The notes beneath the pieces are model-generated. The model did not search any database. It was not told the DNA's origin and was given only the letters and a program-made list of their open reading frames with translations. DNA of 64,000 bases from Chimonanthus salicifolius (taxonomy: Eukaryota; Streptophyta; Magnoliopsida; Laurales; Calycanthaceae), in NCBI GenBank assembly GCA_013350335.1, contig CM023534.1, positions 19,611,302 to 19,675,301 on the forward strand. Reading direction: 5' to 3'. Numbering within the stretch: position 1 is the stretch's first letter; each line of letters begins with the position of its first letter. Shown here in pieces: positions 21,780-32,072 of this stretch. Position numbers and translations under genes: made by a program.

Positions 21780-23299
21780 ATTGGAACAACTATCATACTG
21801 AAGATTAGTGATTTGAGGAAAATCATGGATTATGAAGATCACTAACCCAATGGCACTTACTCTCCAACTCAATCCTTTCATTTTCGAATTTTCTTTCTTC
21901 ATTACTACAATTCTTTCACTCTTTTTTTGTTGATTACTATCAACCATAGAATTTTAATTTATTCATGTAAATGGGACTTCTCTTCTATCATAAATAATTT
22001 TACTTTTATAAGAGAGTTGTGATAACTGATCAGAGAGTTAGAGAGAGGATTAGAGAGAGATTTCTTTCTTGGGAGTGTTTTGAGTTGATGAAGGACAAGG
22101 GAAGAGAGAAAAATTCAGCTCTCCTTCCTCATTTGGAGGAGGGGGAGGGGGTTAATTTAATTTAATTTATTTATTATAATTGTCATAAATACTGTTTTTG
22201 TGATATTAACGACAATTGGTAATATCGAAATATTTTTAAATTCTCGAATTTTTACTGGGAAATTAACGGAAAAATCTTATGGAAAATGTCATATCTAAAA
22301 ATAATAAAAATATATAAATAAAACATTAATAAAATAAAAAACTCACTAATGAATTTACTAAAAATTGATCGAGATATTATCACGATATTACCATTTATCG
22401 TGTTTTTAATGCGATTTTATTGGAAATTTACTGTTGTGCCGATAAATATGTGTCATTAAACCGATATGGTATTTTGCCTATAAAAATATAATAAATTTGA
22501 AAATATCGCTCACATTTAGAACATTGTTCGTCGCATTGAATTTTCAAGTCCCTTTTCATGGCATTACATTTTGATGTTTTCTCTTGTTGGATTGAATGCT
22601 ATTCTTCATGAGTTGATTAGACAAATGAAAGGGAGCCTTCAGATTCAAACTTGATTTACAAATGAAATCACCACTCATCATCCCGACAACAATTACAGGT
22701 AAAATAAAGATGTCGATTGAATGTAGAGAAATCATTCAAAATCAATGAAAATCAGTAAACTAAGTTGTTTGAGTCCTCCCTAACCAGGAAATGGCAGGAG
22801 AGAAGTCCTTCCTTGTCTGTACCAATTTAAACTGGCATTTAAGTTTATAGTTTCTAAAAACTTTAATTTTTTTATTAAAAGATGGAAACCCGCTATATTA
22901 GAGGTAAGACTAATCTCTTAAATTTCTAGTATTTTCAAGAATTAACATTTTGACAAATAATTTATTATAAATTTGTTTTCATGCAACAAAAGGAAAATAA
23001 AAATGTATTTTATTTTAATTGAATTCAATTGCGCCAAAAAATCTACTATAAAATTTCTAATATAAAAATGTATATTTTTTTAATAATATGAGTATCTATA
23101 TTCTATATTCTATATATCATATAAGCTCAAAAGAATTATTCAAATCCAAATCTCAAATTTAATTTTAAAAACTAACTTCTTTAAAAAAATATTCGTACAA
23201 GGTCCTCAATTGCCAAATGACAATTGCCCATTATCAACTAAATGATCATTGTTTATTTAGTGCCTAGTGCCAACAAGGTCGGACTTGATTGAGCAGTAG

Positions 23300-24576
23300 C
23301 AGTAGCAGTAGCAGAATGTGAATAACCCATGAGATTAAGCTACTCAATCATGTATTCACCACTTAACATCAAAAATATAAAAGAGTTAGCCAGAGTTAGG
23401 CTAATGAGACATGCCATTAGATCAATCTTAGGTCCCACAAATTTAGATTCACTTAGATAGATGATTATATGGATATGGAGTATATATAGTTTAACTATCA
23501 ATTAATGATCAAAGTCATATAATTTCAGCCTTTAAATTTTGATTAGTATGAACTATGAAAGTATTTTCCACTAATTCATTCAAGTATTTACACTGTATAT
23601 ATAGAATACAAGGAGAGTATTTTTCAAAAAGGAATACACAAAATACACATGTGCATATTGCTAAACACTGTTGACTATAATCACGGGATTTAATAACGAG
23701 ATCGCTGGAATGACGAGGTTGATTGCTAATATGAGCTATAGTTTGAAACCTTTAATTGATGAGGTGAAATGTCATATAAGAACTATTCTTATAGCCCTCT
23801 TTACATCAGACCAAACACAGTGGTGTCTCACTAAGTATCAAAACACGCACGTCTAATAGAGTTTTTCAATATAAAAACAGCACTACATGTGATTCAACCA
23901 TTAAACTGGTCAAGGTTAAAGTTGAAAGCGCAACGCTTCACTATGCTAGAGCAATTCTTCATTGAATTAATACTCTGCCTTGAGCCAATTGAATGAAAGG
24001 CTTCAAGCTTGTTATTCATAAGCAAACTCTTTCTTTAATGAATCAATCAAGAATAAAATTCTTTCAAAGTCCCACTGCAATCTTCAATCTCTGCAACAAA
24101 CAATATATATGATTAACCTTATAGCAATTAAAAGTATATAGTGTGAAATTAAGACACAGGGCTCGCCCTGAGATCCCCTAAAATCTTAGGAGCCCTAGGC
24201 AAAGTGAGATTTTAGGGGTCCTTCGTGACTAGTATATTAAAAAGTTTAAGTATGTGGGGGCTCCTTTCTATCTAAAGACCCTAAGCGACGGCCTACACTG
24301 TTTATGCCCAGAGCCGGCCTTGGTAAGACATGACCTCTCTGTATATTTATTGAAGCTGCTCTTTGGCCTTGGAAAAGTTGGTCAAGCACCAAAATTGTAG
24401 AGTGAAGATGTTACATGTGGACAAATCGTATGGTAATGAGTTCATGATTCATAAAAGGCCTTGGAGCATCTTCTCTAAGTTTTGTGAAGGAAAACAAGGT
24501 ATCAATTGAAAGACAAGAAGAAAGAGAAAAAAAAAACAGAGGAAGACCAATCATGTTTTCCATCGGAATAGACAAA
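23300..24576. other. Intergenic, no gene recognised
   Basis: AT-rich DNA with a short CAGTAG repeat near 23295-23312. 24155-24320 has a dispersed-repeat look (phrases such as GGGCTCGCCCTGAG, GAGCCCTAGGC and CCCAGAGCCGGCC), but no ends were identified. Confidence 0.4.
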
Positions 24577-24776
24577 GGCTGTGTTTGGATGAAGGGTAAT
24601 TTTACAGGGGTCACCTCTCACCTGGGGTCATCGTTAAGCTTGGGGTTACCCTTGAATACTCCAAACTTCAATGGACTATTAAAAATAGTTGATAAGAGGG
24701 GTGATTTTTTAAATTTTTACCCTCACTTGAGGTAATTTTTGAATTACCAAACAAGGTACCCCATCCAAACGCAGCC
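24577..24776. mobile_element. MITE with GGCTGCGTTTGGATG termini
   Basis: A 200-bp element with inverted ends GGCTGTGTTTGGATGAAGGG and GGCTGCGTTTGGATGGGG, flanked by AAA on both sides. A close relative lies at 36081-36262. No coding capacity. Confidence 0.75.
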
Positions 24777-25244
24777 AAAGTTCAGTAACACTCAAATCAC
24801 TAACATATTTTATATACATAAAGGGTATATATTTCATAAAGTAGTGGTGACTGTAGATTAGAACATAGCCATCCCACTTTGTCATTTACCAGAGGTGTGA
24901 CTTGGGCCGGGTCTAACCCGCAACTGCATGTAAATATCCATAAAATTTTGGGTTTCGGTTGATCGGGATCCAGTCGTGCTCATTTTTACGCCAAAATATG
25001 AAGCCCAAATTAGAATTCGGGTCTGACCTAGAACTAATACTTTTTATAAAATATAATTTTCTTTAAATAATATATAATTTATTTAACGTAAATTTATTAT
25101 ATAGAATATTTATAAAAGAAATTCTATTTTAAGCCCAAAAAGCTCGAGCATAGATATACCTGCTTACACATTTTGGATTTGAAATTAGATTTGAACCCTG
25201 CATATATAATTAAGATGTTTTTTTATGGATCACTTATTCAAAAA

Positions 25245-25450
25245 AAGACTCCACGTCCAATTGGTGCACAAGCTCGGTACTGACACAAAGACAACAAAAG
25301 AAGTAATTGCAATATTTCTATGGATGAGCATAGATGTGCCATATTTGCTCATGGTGGCTAATAGACTCCACCATAACCACAATTCAATTACTTGTTTTGT
25401 GGTCTCCGAGCCAGAACCATGCTCACGCACCAACTACTGCAGAGGTTCCT
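25245..25450. repeat. Imperfect inverted repeat, potential hairpin
   Basis: The arms (about 25258-25335 and the complement of about 25350-25440) align over some 75 nt at roughly 70 percent by eye. They share GTAATTG, ACAAAA and TTGGTGC blocks, with a short loop. Both strands give similar short peptides (TTKEVI and TTKQVI), as expected of an inverted duplication of one sequence. It could be a young small-RNA precursor; I recognise no known miRNA. Confidence 0.45.
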
Positions 25451-25479
25451 CTCTGTGGTATAGAAGTGGAGAAGATTGA

Positions 25480-26480
25480 TAGACAAAGCAAGCCAAAGAG
25501 AAAAAAAAAGAAATGGAAATGAAAAATACTTAGCATGAATACATTAAGAATTTCTAACTAATAGAAATGGAGGTGGTGAGAAGAGGCATGGAAGGATCTC
25601 TTTTTTTAGAGGAATTAGGGTTTGGATGGAAGCCACATTTAAAGAATTAGATGCATGCATTTCATTAGAATTTCTATTTTGAGAGAGGGTGATGTGTACT
25701 TTTGTACAGTTAAATTAATGAGGTAATGATTTTATGAATTGGACGAATGAGACGGCGCCTTCTTTCATATGCCTATAAAGTCAAAGTCCTCTGTAATTTA
25801 TTTATCTCTAACGCATGCCCTTTGGGTTGAACTTTCACTGATTTCTTAGTTGGCCTTCTTTTATTATTAGTTTCTCTATCTCAAATTAGTTGTCCTATAT
25901 AGATTTTATAATTGTAACAAAATAGTTGTCTCATTTGTATTTGAATAGTATAAAATGTGCTGAAAATGGATGAGATCACATGAGTGCTAGCCTTATATAG
26001 AGAGTTTCTTAAAAAATACAAATATTTCAAATGAGACAACTAAAATCGCACGAAAAGAGTATTATTATTATTTAAATCTCAAAGACATTCTAGATCTTTG
26101 AGCCAGAGTTGACTCCCTTCAGGATTTTGTATTATACAGTTATTAAGATTTTAATTGAGCATAATATATTATTTCATATAATACAAAATATAAATATATA
26201 TTTAATATCATAATTCATCGGGTTTAATTTCAGTTATGGGTCTAAGTCGGGCTTTCATTTGGAATGCAACGACCAGGCCCGACCCAATCTAAATTGGCCC
26301 AAAATTATCAGCCAGAATTCAGGCTTAGGCCTTAGCCTGTTTAAGACGTAGTTCTGCTCGGGTCGTTTGGGTATGGGTTGAGCCTAACTGAAGTTGAACC
26401 TCTTACATTAATTTGGGTTGTTATCTGGAGCTAACTTTGAATATAACGTGCCTTGGGCTGATTTTAGGCCTTTGATGTAG
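25480..26480. other. Intergenic
   Basis: No gene. 26220-26480 is rich in GGGTCTAAGTCGGGC- and GGCCCGACCC-type phrases, typical of decayed hAT MITEs related to those at 27175 and 37988, but ends were not defined. Confidence 0.4.
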
Positions 26481-26701
26481 GCTTAGGTTCAGATCATTTT
26501 ATGGCCCATTAATTTGGGCCCACTCTCAAGTTGGCTTCATATGGATTGTATTCGGTCACTGCTTGGCTCAGAACCCTTACTAACTGAGTTCTTCCTCCGA
26601 TAGGATGTTTCAATTTCTACCCAAGGAGCTAATTCAGATTTTCTGTTGACCACAAGTTAAAAGAGGCATTTTAGCTGAGTCAATGCACATTGATATTAAT
26701 T

Positions 26702-26895
26702 TGAAGGGGTTGTAGTGGCGGCCAAGAACCGCTCTCAAGAGAGGGGTTTTATATTTGATTAATCGATTATCACTCTATCCCAACTGCCAAGGGGCTACTC
26801 CCCGTAGAGTTGCCCGAGGTGTGCGGATTGAGAGGTTTACTAATGACCCAAGAATTAGTCGGGTGAGACACCTAGACACCTTGGTCATAAAAAAA
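26702..26895 (+). mobile_element. Old SINE, second family (copy B counterpart)
   Basis: Collinear counterpart of the SINE at 18360-18565: GGGGTTGTAGTGGCGGCCAA head, GTAGAGTTGCC body and CATAAAAAAA tail. Confidence 0.65.
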
Positions 26896-27174
26896 TCACA
26901 TGGATATTTTTCATAGTTTAAAAACTCCTAATAAAACTCAGGCAAGTTCATCCAAGTTGACTCAACCCAAGAATTTCAAATCAAATAAGTTAATGAGTTT
27001 TACCGAGGTTTTTTCAGTGCTGAGTTGAAAAACTCATCTAAGTTGCTTTATTTGATGGAATATTGAGTCTAGTCCACATTTTGAGTTTTCAAACTATGAT
27101 ATTTTTAGACTTCTACTCTTTAAAGATAATGTGACCATTGATTGTTCATCTTTCCAACTTTCCATTGACATTGT

Positions 27175-27479
27175 TAGGGCTATAACTCGGGTTACACAGG
27201 TCGGGTTCCTTAAAATCCAACCCGACCTGAGTTGATATATATGGAACCCGATCCGACTTGAATTCTAACTTCGAATCAACTCAAATTCTGACCCGATCCA
27301 TATTTTGAACCCATTTTAGCTGGGTTAGGTCGGGTTAACTTGTAAAATCCTCAACCCGATCCGACCTGAATTCCATGCGGGTTTTTATTTTCTCAACCCG
27401 ACCCGCTGGCCCAAAATTCTCGACCCGACCCGCATGATTTCTTGGGTTGGGTCAAAATCCGACCCGAGTTGCAGCTCTA
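27175..27479. mobile_element. hAT MITE with 8-bp target duplication GACATTGT
   Basis: The inverted ends TAGGGCTATAACTCGGGT and TAGAGCTGCAACTCGGGT enclose 305 bp of repeated ACCCGACC / GGTCGGGT sequence. The exact duplication GACATTGT lies at 27167-27174 and 27480-27487, and copy A at about 18827 shows the empty site. Together these establish a hAT-type insertion after the segmental duplication. Confidence 0.93.
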
Positions 27480-27503
27480 GACATTGTGATATCCTTTAAA
27501 ATT

Positions 27504-27672
27504 TAACTCCAAGGGGTTATCCCAATTGGTTTGTGAGTAAGATCTTTAGAGGGAGGTCTTGGATTCAAACCATGGGAGCCCCAATGAAAGGCCACTTCCG
27601 ATGGGAATGCTTATAGAGTAAGGTCCCATCGACTTACCTGGTGTGTATGGATAGAGGGTTTTTCACATACTA
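27504..27672 (+). mobile_element. Possible tRNA-derived SINE
   Basis: The head GGGGTTATCCCAATTGG, the B-box-like GGATTCAAACC and the body with GGTCCCATCG...CTGGTGTGTATGG fit a plant SINE. It is missing from the matching place in copy A. Ends are approximate. Confidence 0.5.
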
Positions 27673-28832
27673 AATAATAGGTTGGGTACAAATCGGTTTT
27701 GATTATGTCAAAATTGATGAAAATGTACGGTCGGATTTCAATCTTACTCTTTCGGATTATATTAGTTGGAATAATTAGTTTAATTAAAATTGACCAAGTG
27801 TATGTAAAGCACCAACACTTAAGAGACAACGGTTCTTACATTGAATTTTAACTATTATATTAACGATTGGTGATTTGAGAATAATCATAGATTATAGAGA
27901 TCACCAATCCAATGGCATTTACTCTCCAATTCAATCCTTTCATTTTCGAATTTTTTTCTTCATTACTATAATTCTTTCACTCTTTTTTGTTGATTACTAC
28001 CAACCTCAGAACTTTAATTTATTCATCTAAATGGACTTCTCTTCTATCATAAAGACATCTGAATTTTACTTTATATATATTGGTGTTTTGGATTTAAGCA
28101 TAAACATTTGATTGCTAAGAGCTTATTTGTAAATAATTTTACTTTTATAAGAGAGTTAGAGAGAGGATTGGAGAGAGATTTCTTGGTTGGGAGTGTTTTG
28201 AATTGAAGGACAAGGGAAGAGAGAGAAATTCAGCTCTCCTTCCTCATTTGGAGGAGGGGGAGAGGGTTAATTTAATTTATTTATTTATTATAATTGTCAT
28301 AAATATCGTTTTTGTGATATTAACGATAATTGGTAATATCAGAATATTTTTAAATTCTCGAGTTTTTACTGGGAAATTAACGGGAAAATCTTATAGAAAA
28401 TGTCATATCTAAAAATAATAATAAAATATAAATAAAAACATTAAAAAAATAAAAATCTCAATAAGAAACTTACTAAAAAATTATCAAGATATTATCACGA
28501 TATTACCATTTATCATATTTTTAATGCGATTTTATTGAGAATTTACCGTTATACAGATTAATATGCGTTATTAACGTGGTAATGATATTCTATCTATAAA
28601 AACATGATAAATTTGAAAATATCACATGTATTTGAGACATTGTTCGCCTTCGGATCCAAACTTGATTTTCAAATGTAATCACCAGCCATCATCCCGACAA
28701 CCATTATAGTAAAATATAGATGTCCTTTGAATGTAGAGAAATTATTCAAAATTAATGAAAATCGGTAAATTAAGTTGTTGGAGTCCACCCAAACCAGGAA
28801 ATGGCAGAAGAGAGGTTCTTCCTTGTCTGGAC

Positions 28833-29332
28833 CAGGGGTTTAAAAAACGGTTAAACTGATATATCGGCCGATATGCAAATATCGGCCGATAATTTTCTGT
28901 CTCCTCATATATCGACATTTCTCTCTCCTCCGATATCGGAACCGTGAAAAACAGCAAAAAAACCGTGGAACACGTGAAAGCCGTAAACTTTAAACCGTTA
29001 AAAACCGTCAAGAACAACGAAAAACCGTTAAAAACCGCAAAAAACCGCAAAAAACCGTGAGAACCGGTGAAAGCCGTAAATCCTGAACTGTTAAAAACCT
29101 CGAAAAACCGTTAAAAACCATGGAAAAACCGTCAAAAACCATATCGGTGTTTTTTTTTTTAAAAAAATTTTAAAATACCGATATTTATGAATATCGGCTG
29201 ATATTGTGACTGATATTTCGGACCGAATATCGGCTACGGTCGATACATATCGTATCGGCCGATATCATTCGGTATTAAAATACCGATACATATCGGCTGA
29301 TACAATATGTATCGGCCAATATTTCAACTTAG
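28833..29332. mobile_element. hAT element, CAGGGG/ATATCGGCCGATAT family, 500 bp
   Basis: The exact 8-bp duplication GTCTGGAC flanks it (28825-28832 and 29333-29340), and copy A at about 22830 preserves an uninterrupted site. It starts CAGGGGTTTAAAAAACGG and, from the other end, CTAAGTTGAAATATTGG. The interior has ATATCGGCCGATAT palindromes at both ends and a middle of many AAAACCGT(T)AAAAACCG repeats. No transposase. Confidence 0.88.
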
Positions 29333-30410
29333 GTCTGGACCAATTTAGTGCAATTTTTTCCACACTCTGCAGTAAAGGAAATAGAAGGAATTCTATATAT
29401 CTCTTTAGAGTTTAGACAACAACGTAGTCACAAATCTGAGAAATTATTTATTGTGAACTGATTGACTAATGAATTAGCATGAACTTTCAATCTAACTTTT
29501 ATATTAGAATATTGTCTAAAATTAAAAGTGAAATCTCACGTTCTTTTGCTTTTTTAAAGCCTGTCATTATAAATTCACACCAATTTTTATAAACCAATTT
29601 ACACTAGATAATTTCTCCCCCAAATTGTCCTCTTCTTTTCTCCCTAATTTATTTCTCTCAAAAGTTGTTTTTCACCTCTCCTTGATGACTTATTATTTTT
29701 TATATTATTTTTAGAAGATGGTTGCATTTTCTCTTAATTATATTATAAAATAGGCGCATTGTTTGCCCACTTTATAATTCTGAGTGAAAGATCATTTGAA
29801 AATAATAAGTAAAAATAGTTTTAAAATAAAATTATTATACTTTTAATAATGTTGAAATGGCTTAATATGTATATCATTTAAGTTTGTAATTTTTAAAAAC
29901 TTTTAAAAAATTTATTAAAATATTTTCAAGAAATAATATCTAAATGATATATTTTTTTTGTAATATATGTATATTCACCCCACATTGGAGATAAGACTAA
30001 TCCCTCAAATTTCTAATATTTTCAATAAGTAACATTTTAACAAATAATTTATTCTAAATTTATTTCCATGCAACAAAAGAAAAATAAAAATGTATTTTAT
30101 TTTGATTGAATTCAATCGAGTCAAACAATCATAATCTAACTATAAAATTTATTTATTGTGAATCATACAACTTTTTTTTGAGTTTTAATCATATGTTTTT
30201 TTTTAATAATTAGTATCTATGTTTTATATTAAAAGTGAGACTAAATATTTGAAATCACACGTAAACTTTATATACCAAATAAACTCAAAAGAATTCGAAT
30301 CCAAATCTCAAATTTAAACCAACTTAATTATTCGTATGATAATTGGCAATTACTGATTCAAGTAAATAGTCATTGTTTATTTAGTGCCTTGTGCCAACAA
30401 AGCTCCAAGT

Positions 30411-31207
30411 CCGTACTTCGTACGAGGCGGTGCAGGCCTCTTATTAGAGTCCTTTCCCCTCAGCGACAGTGGCAATGGGCCATGTGGGCCCCACGGTTTA
30501 GAAGAACACCCGCCGATCCTCAGTTACCTAATCCTTTCATAAATTTTTCTATAAGAAGCTCCAAAATATTTTTTTTTTTAAAAAAGAAAATCACAGACAC
30601 ACACTCTAAAGCTAATAATCTTTTGACTGTATGATAATTTATTCATAGATATGTTGCAGTTTATTTATTTATTCATATTGTTTATATTTAATATTATAAT
30701 ATTATTTTAAAATAGTTTTCTATAGAGAAATTTAATATGTAATGACTAGATTTTCAGTTAAACCTAAAATAATTTAATTTTTTTAATTAAACCCAAATTG
30801 ATTTAAAAAAATTCAAATAAACGTAATTTAAGGATTTGCAAATTAATTGGCAACATAATGAAATGATAATAATTAATATCCCCACTTTTTAAATAAATGA
30901 TTAACTTAAACATATTTATTAAATCATTATAATAATAAATAAATTAATTAAAATCAACCTACCTCTACTCACTACTCAACTCACCCTCACTCCTCTCTCC
31001 CAATTTCCACTCCCTCAAAGCCCTCTTCTCCCAAACCCCCGACCCTGAAACCCCAAATCCCTTCACGGCTGTTGCCGCCGATCAAGGGATTCTCTCTCTC
31101 TCTCTCTCTCAGTCACTGTCGGCTACTCTCTTGAGTCTCTAATTCTGTCGACTCACTGTTCGACTCACTGTCATTTTCTCTTTTGGGTTTGAAAATCTCA
31201 GTTTTGA
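30411..31207. other. Intergenic with a promoter/leader-like segment
   Basis: 30640-30960 is AT-rich. 30960-31200 is pyrimidine-rich, with many CTC and CCC runs, a (TC) microsatellite at about 31091-31111 and a donor-like GAG|GTAGGG at 31205. That is the look of a 5' untranslated exon and intron start, but no coding sequence follows. Confidence 0.4.
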
Positions 31208-31510
31208 GGTAGGGGGAATAAAGTGATAATTAAGAATTAAATTCTGACTTAGTATATGCATTTATTTATCATTTTAATATGCGTTATGTAGGGGAATAAA
31301 TTGATAATTATGATTTAAATTCTAATTTAGAATATGCATTTATTTGAATCGTTTTAATATGTGTTATGTAGGGGGAATAAAATGATAATCATAATTTAAA
31401 TTCCAATTTAGTTCATGCGTTTATTTGAATCCTTTTAATATGCATTATGCGGGGAGATTGAAATCTTAATTAGGATTTAAGTTCTAGCTTAACATATGCA
31501 GTTAGTTTGA
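31208..31510 (+). repeat. Imperfect tandem repeats of about 80-86 bp
   Basis: About four units, each beginning near GGGGGAATAAA.TGATAAT and containing ATATGCATTTATTTGAATC and TTTTAATATGCGTTATG, start near 31208, 31290, 31370 and 31450. The last is the most diverged. Confidence 0.7.
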
Positions 31511-32072
31511 ATCATGTTACTGTTTTTGATGATTATTATTTTGGAAGATTGAAATTGATTATGTTCAAACCCTGATTTAGCATGTGCATTTATTATTTTA
31601 ATGTACAATACATTGATTTAATGGTAATTTTAGTTTTAGGGTAGGAGAGATACATCGACAGTTATGAGTTAATTTCAAATTTAGTAATTTAGATTGTTTA
31701 TTTTGAAGTATTGTCTTAAATTATGTGGTTTGCGAGACTATTTGGAAAATTGTTTTGTTATTCGATTATGGTTTCAGTTGCATGGATTTAGAAAATTTCT
31801 ACAAACATTTTAGAATATGCCACTTTTACATTTACAATGTATAAAGGTATTGGACTTGATGAAAGATTTCAAACCTGGCTAGACTTGATAATTTTATTAA
31901 GTAGGGATTGTGTTTCCCTTTAATGAATACACTAAACCTGATCAGGATTTCACTTGTACAGAGCGTACTCAGTGGCCATAACCCGAGGTGGTCTCCATTA
32001 CCGGAGATGAAAGTTCTGAAATACAGCATCATGATCCTAGTTCTACTTGTACGGGGTGTACTCAGTGGCTAT

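Larger units (their letters stand above)
17840..23290 (+). repeat. Segmental duplication, copy A
   Basis: Blocks of this interval recur in the same order and orientation at 26480-30410. Matches: 17840-18010 with 26487-26640; 18319-19010 with 26648-27850; 21785-22835 with 27850-28830; 22850-23280 with 29870-30410. Copy A alone holds the CAGGGG element at 18018 and about 2.8 kb with the ABIL-like exon (19012-21785). Copy B alone holds MITEs at 27175 and 28833. No complete gene lies in either copy. Confidence 0.85.
26480..30410 (+). repeat. Segmental duplication, copy B
   Basis: Direct, collinear copy of 17840-23290, offset by about 8.6 kb at the left and 7.1 kb at the right. The sequence between the matched blocks differs because of later insertions. 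It retains the shared SINE at 26702-26895 and the shared GAGGAGGGGGAG block (22136 and 28250). Confidence 0.85.

Noticed and set aside
19012..21785. Helitron carrying the ABIL exon (hairpin GGACCTGGGTCC then CTAA|T at about 21778)
   Set aside because: The hairpin and CTAA end also belong to the hAT-type MITE at 21581-21779, and the left edge lacks a convincing Helitron start.
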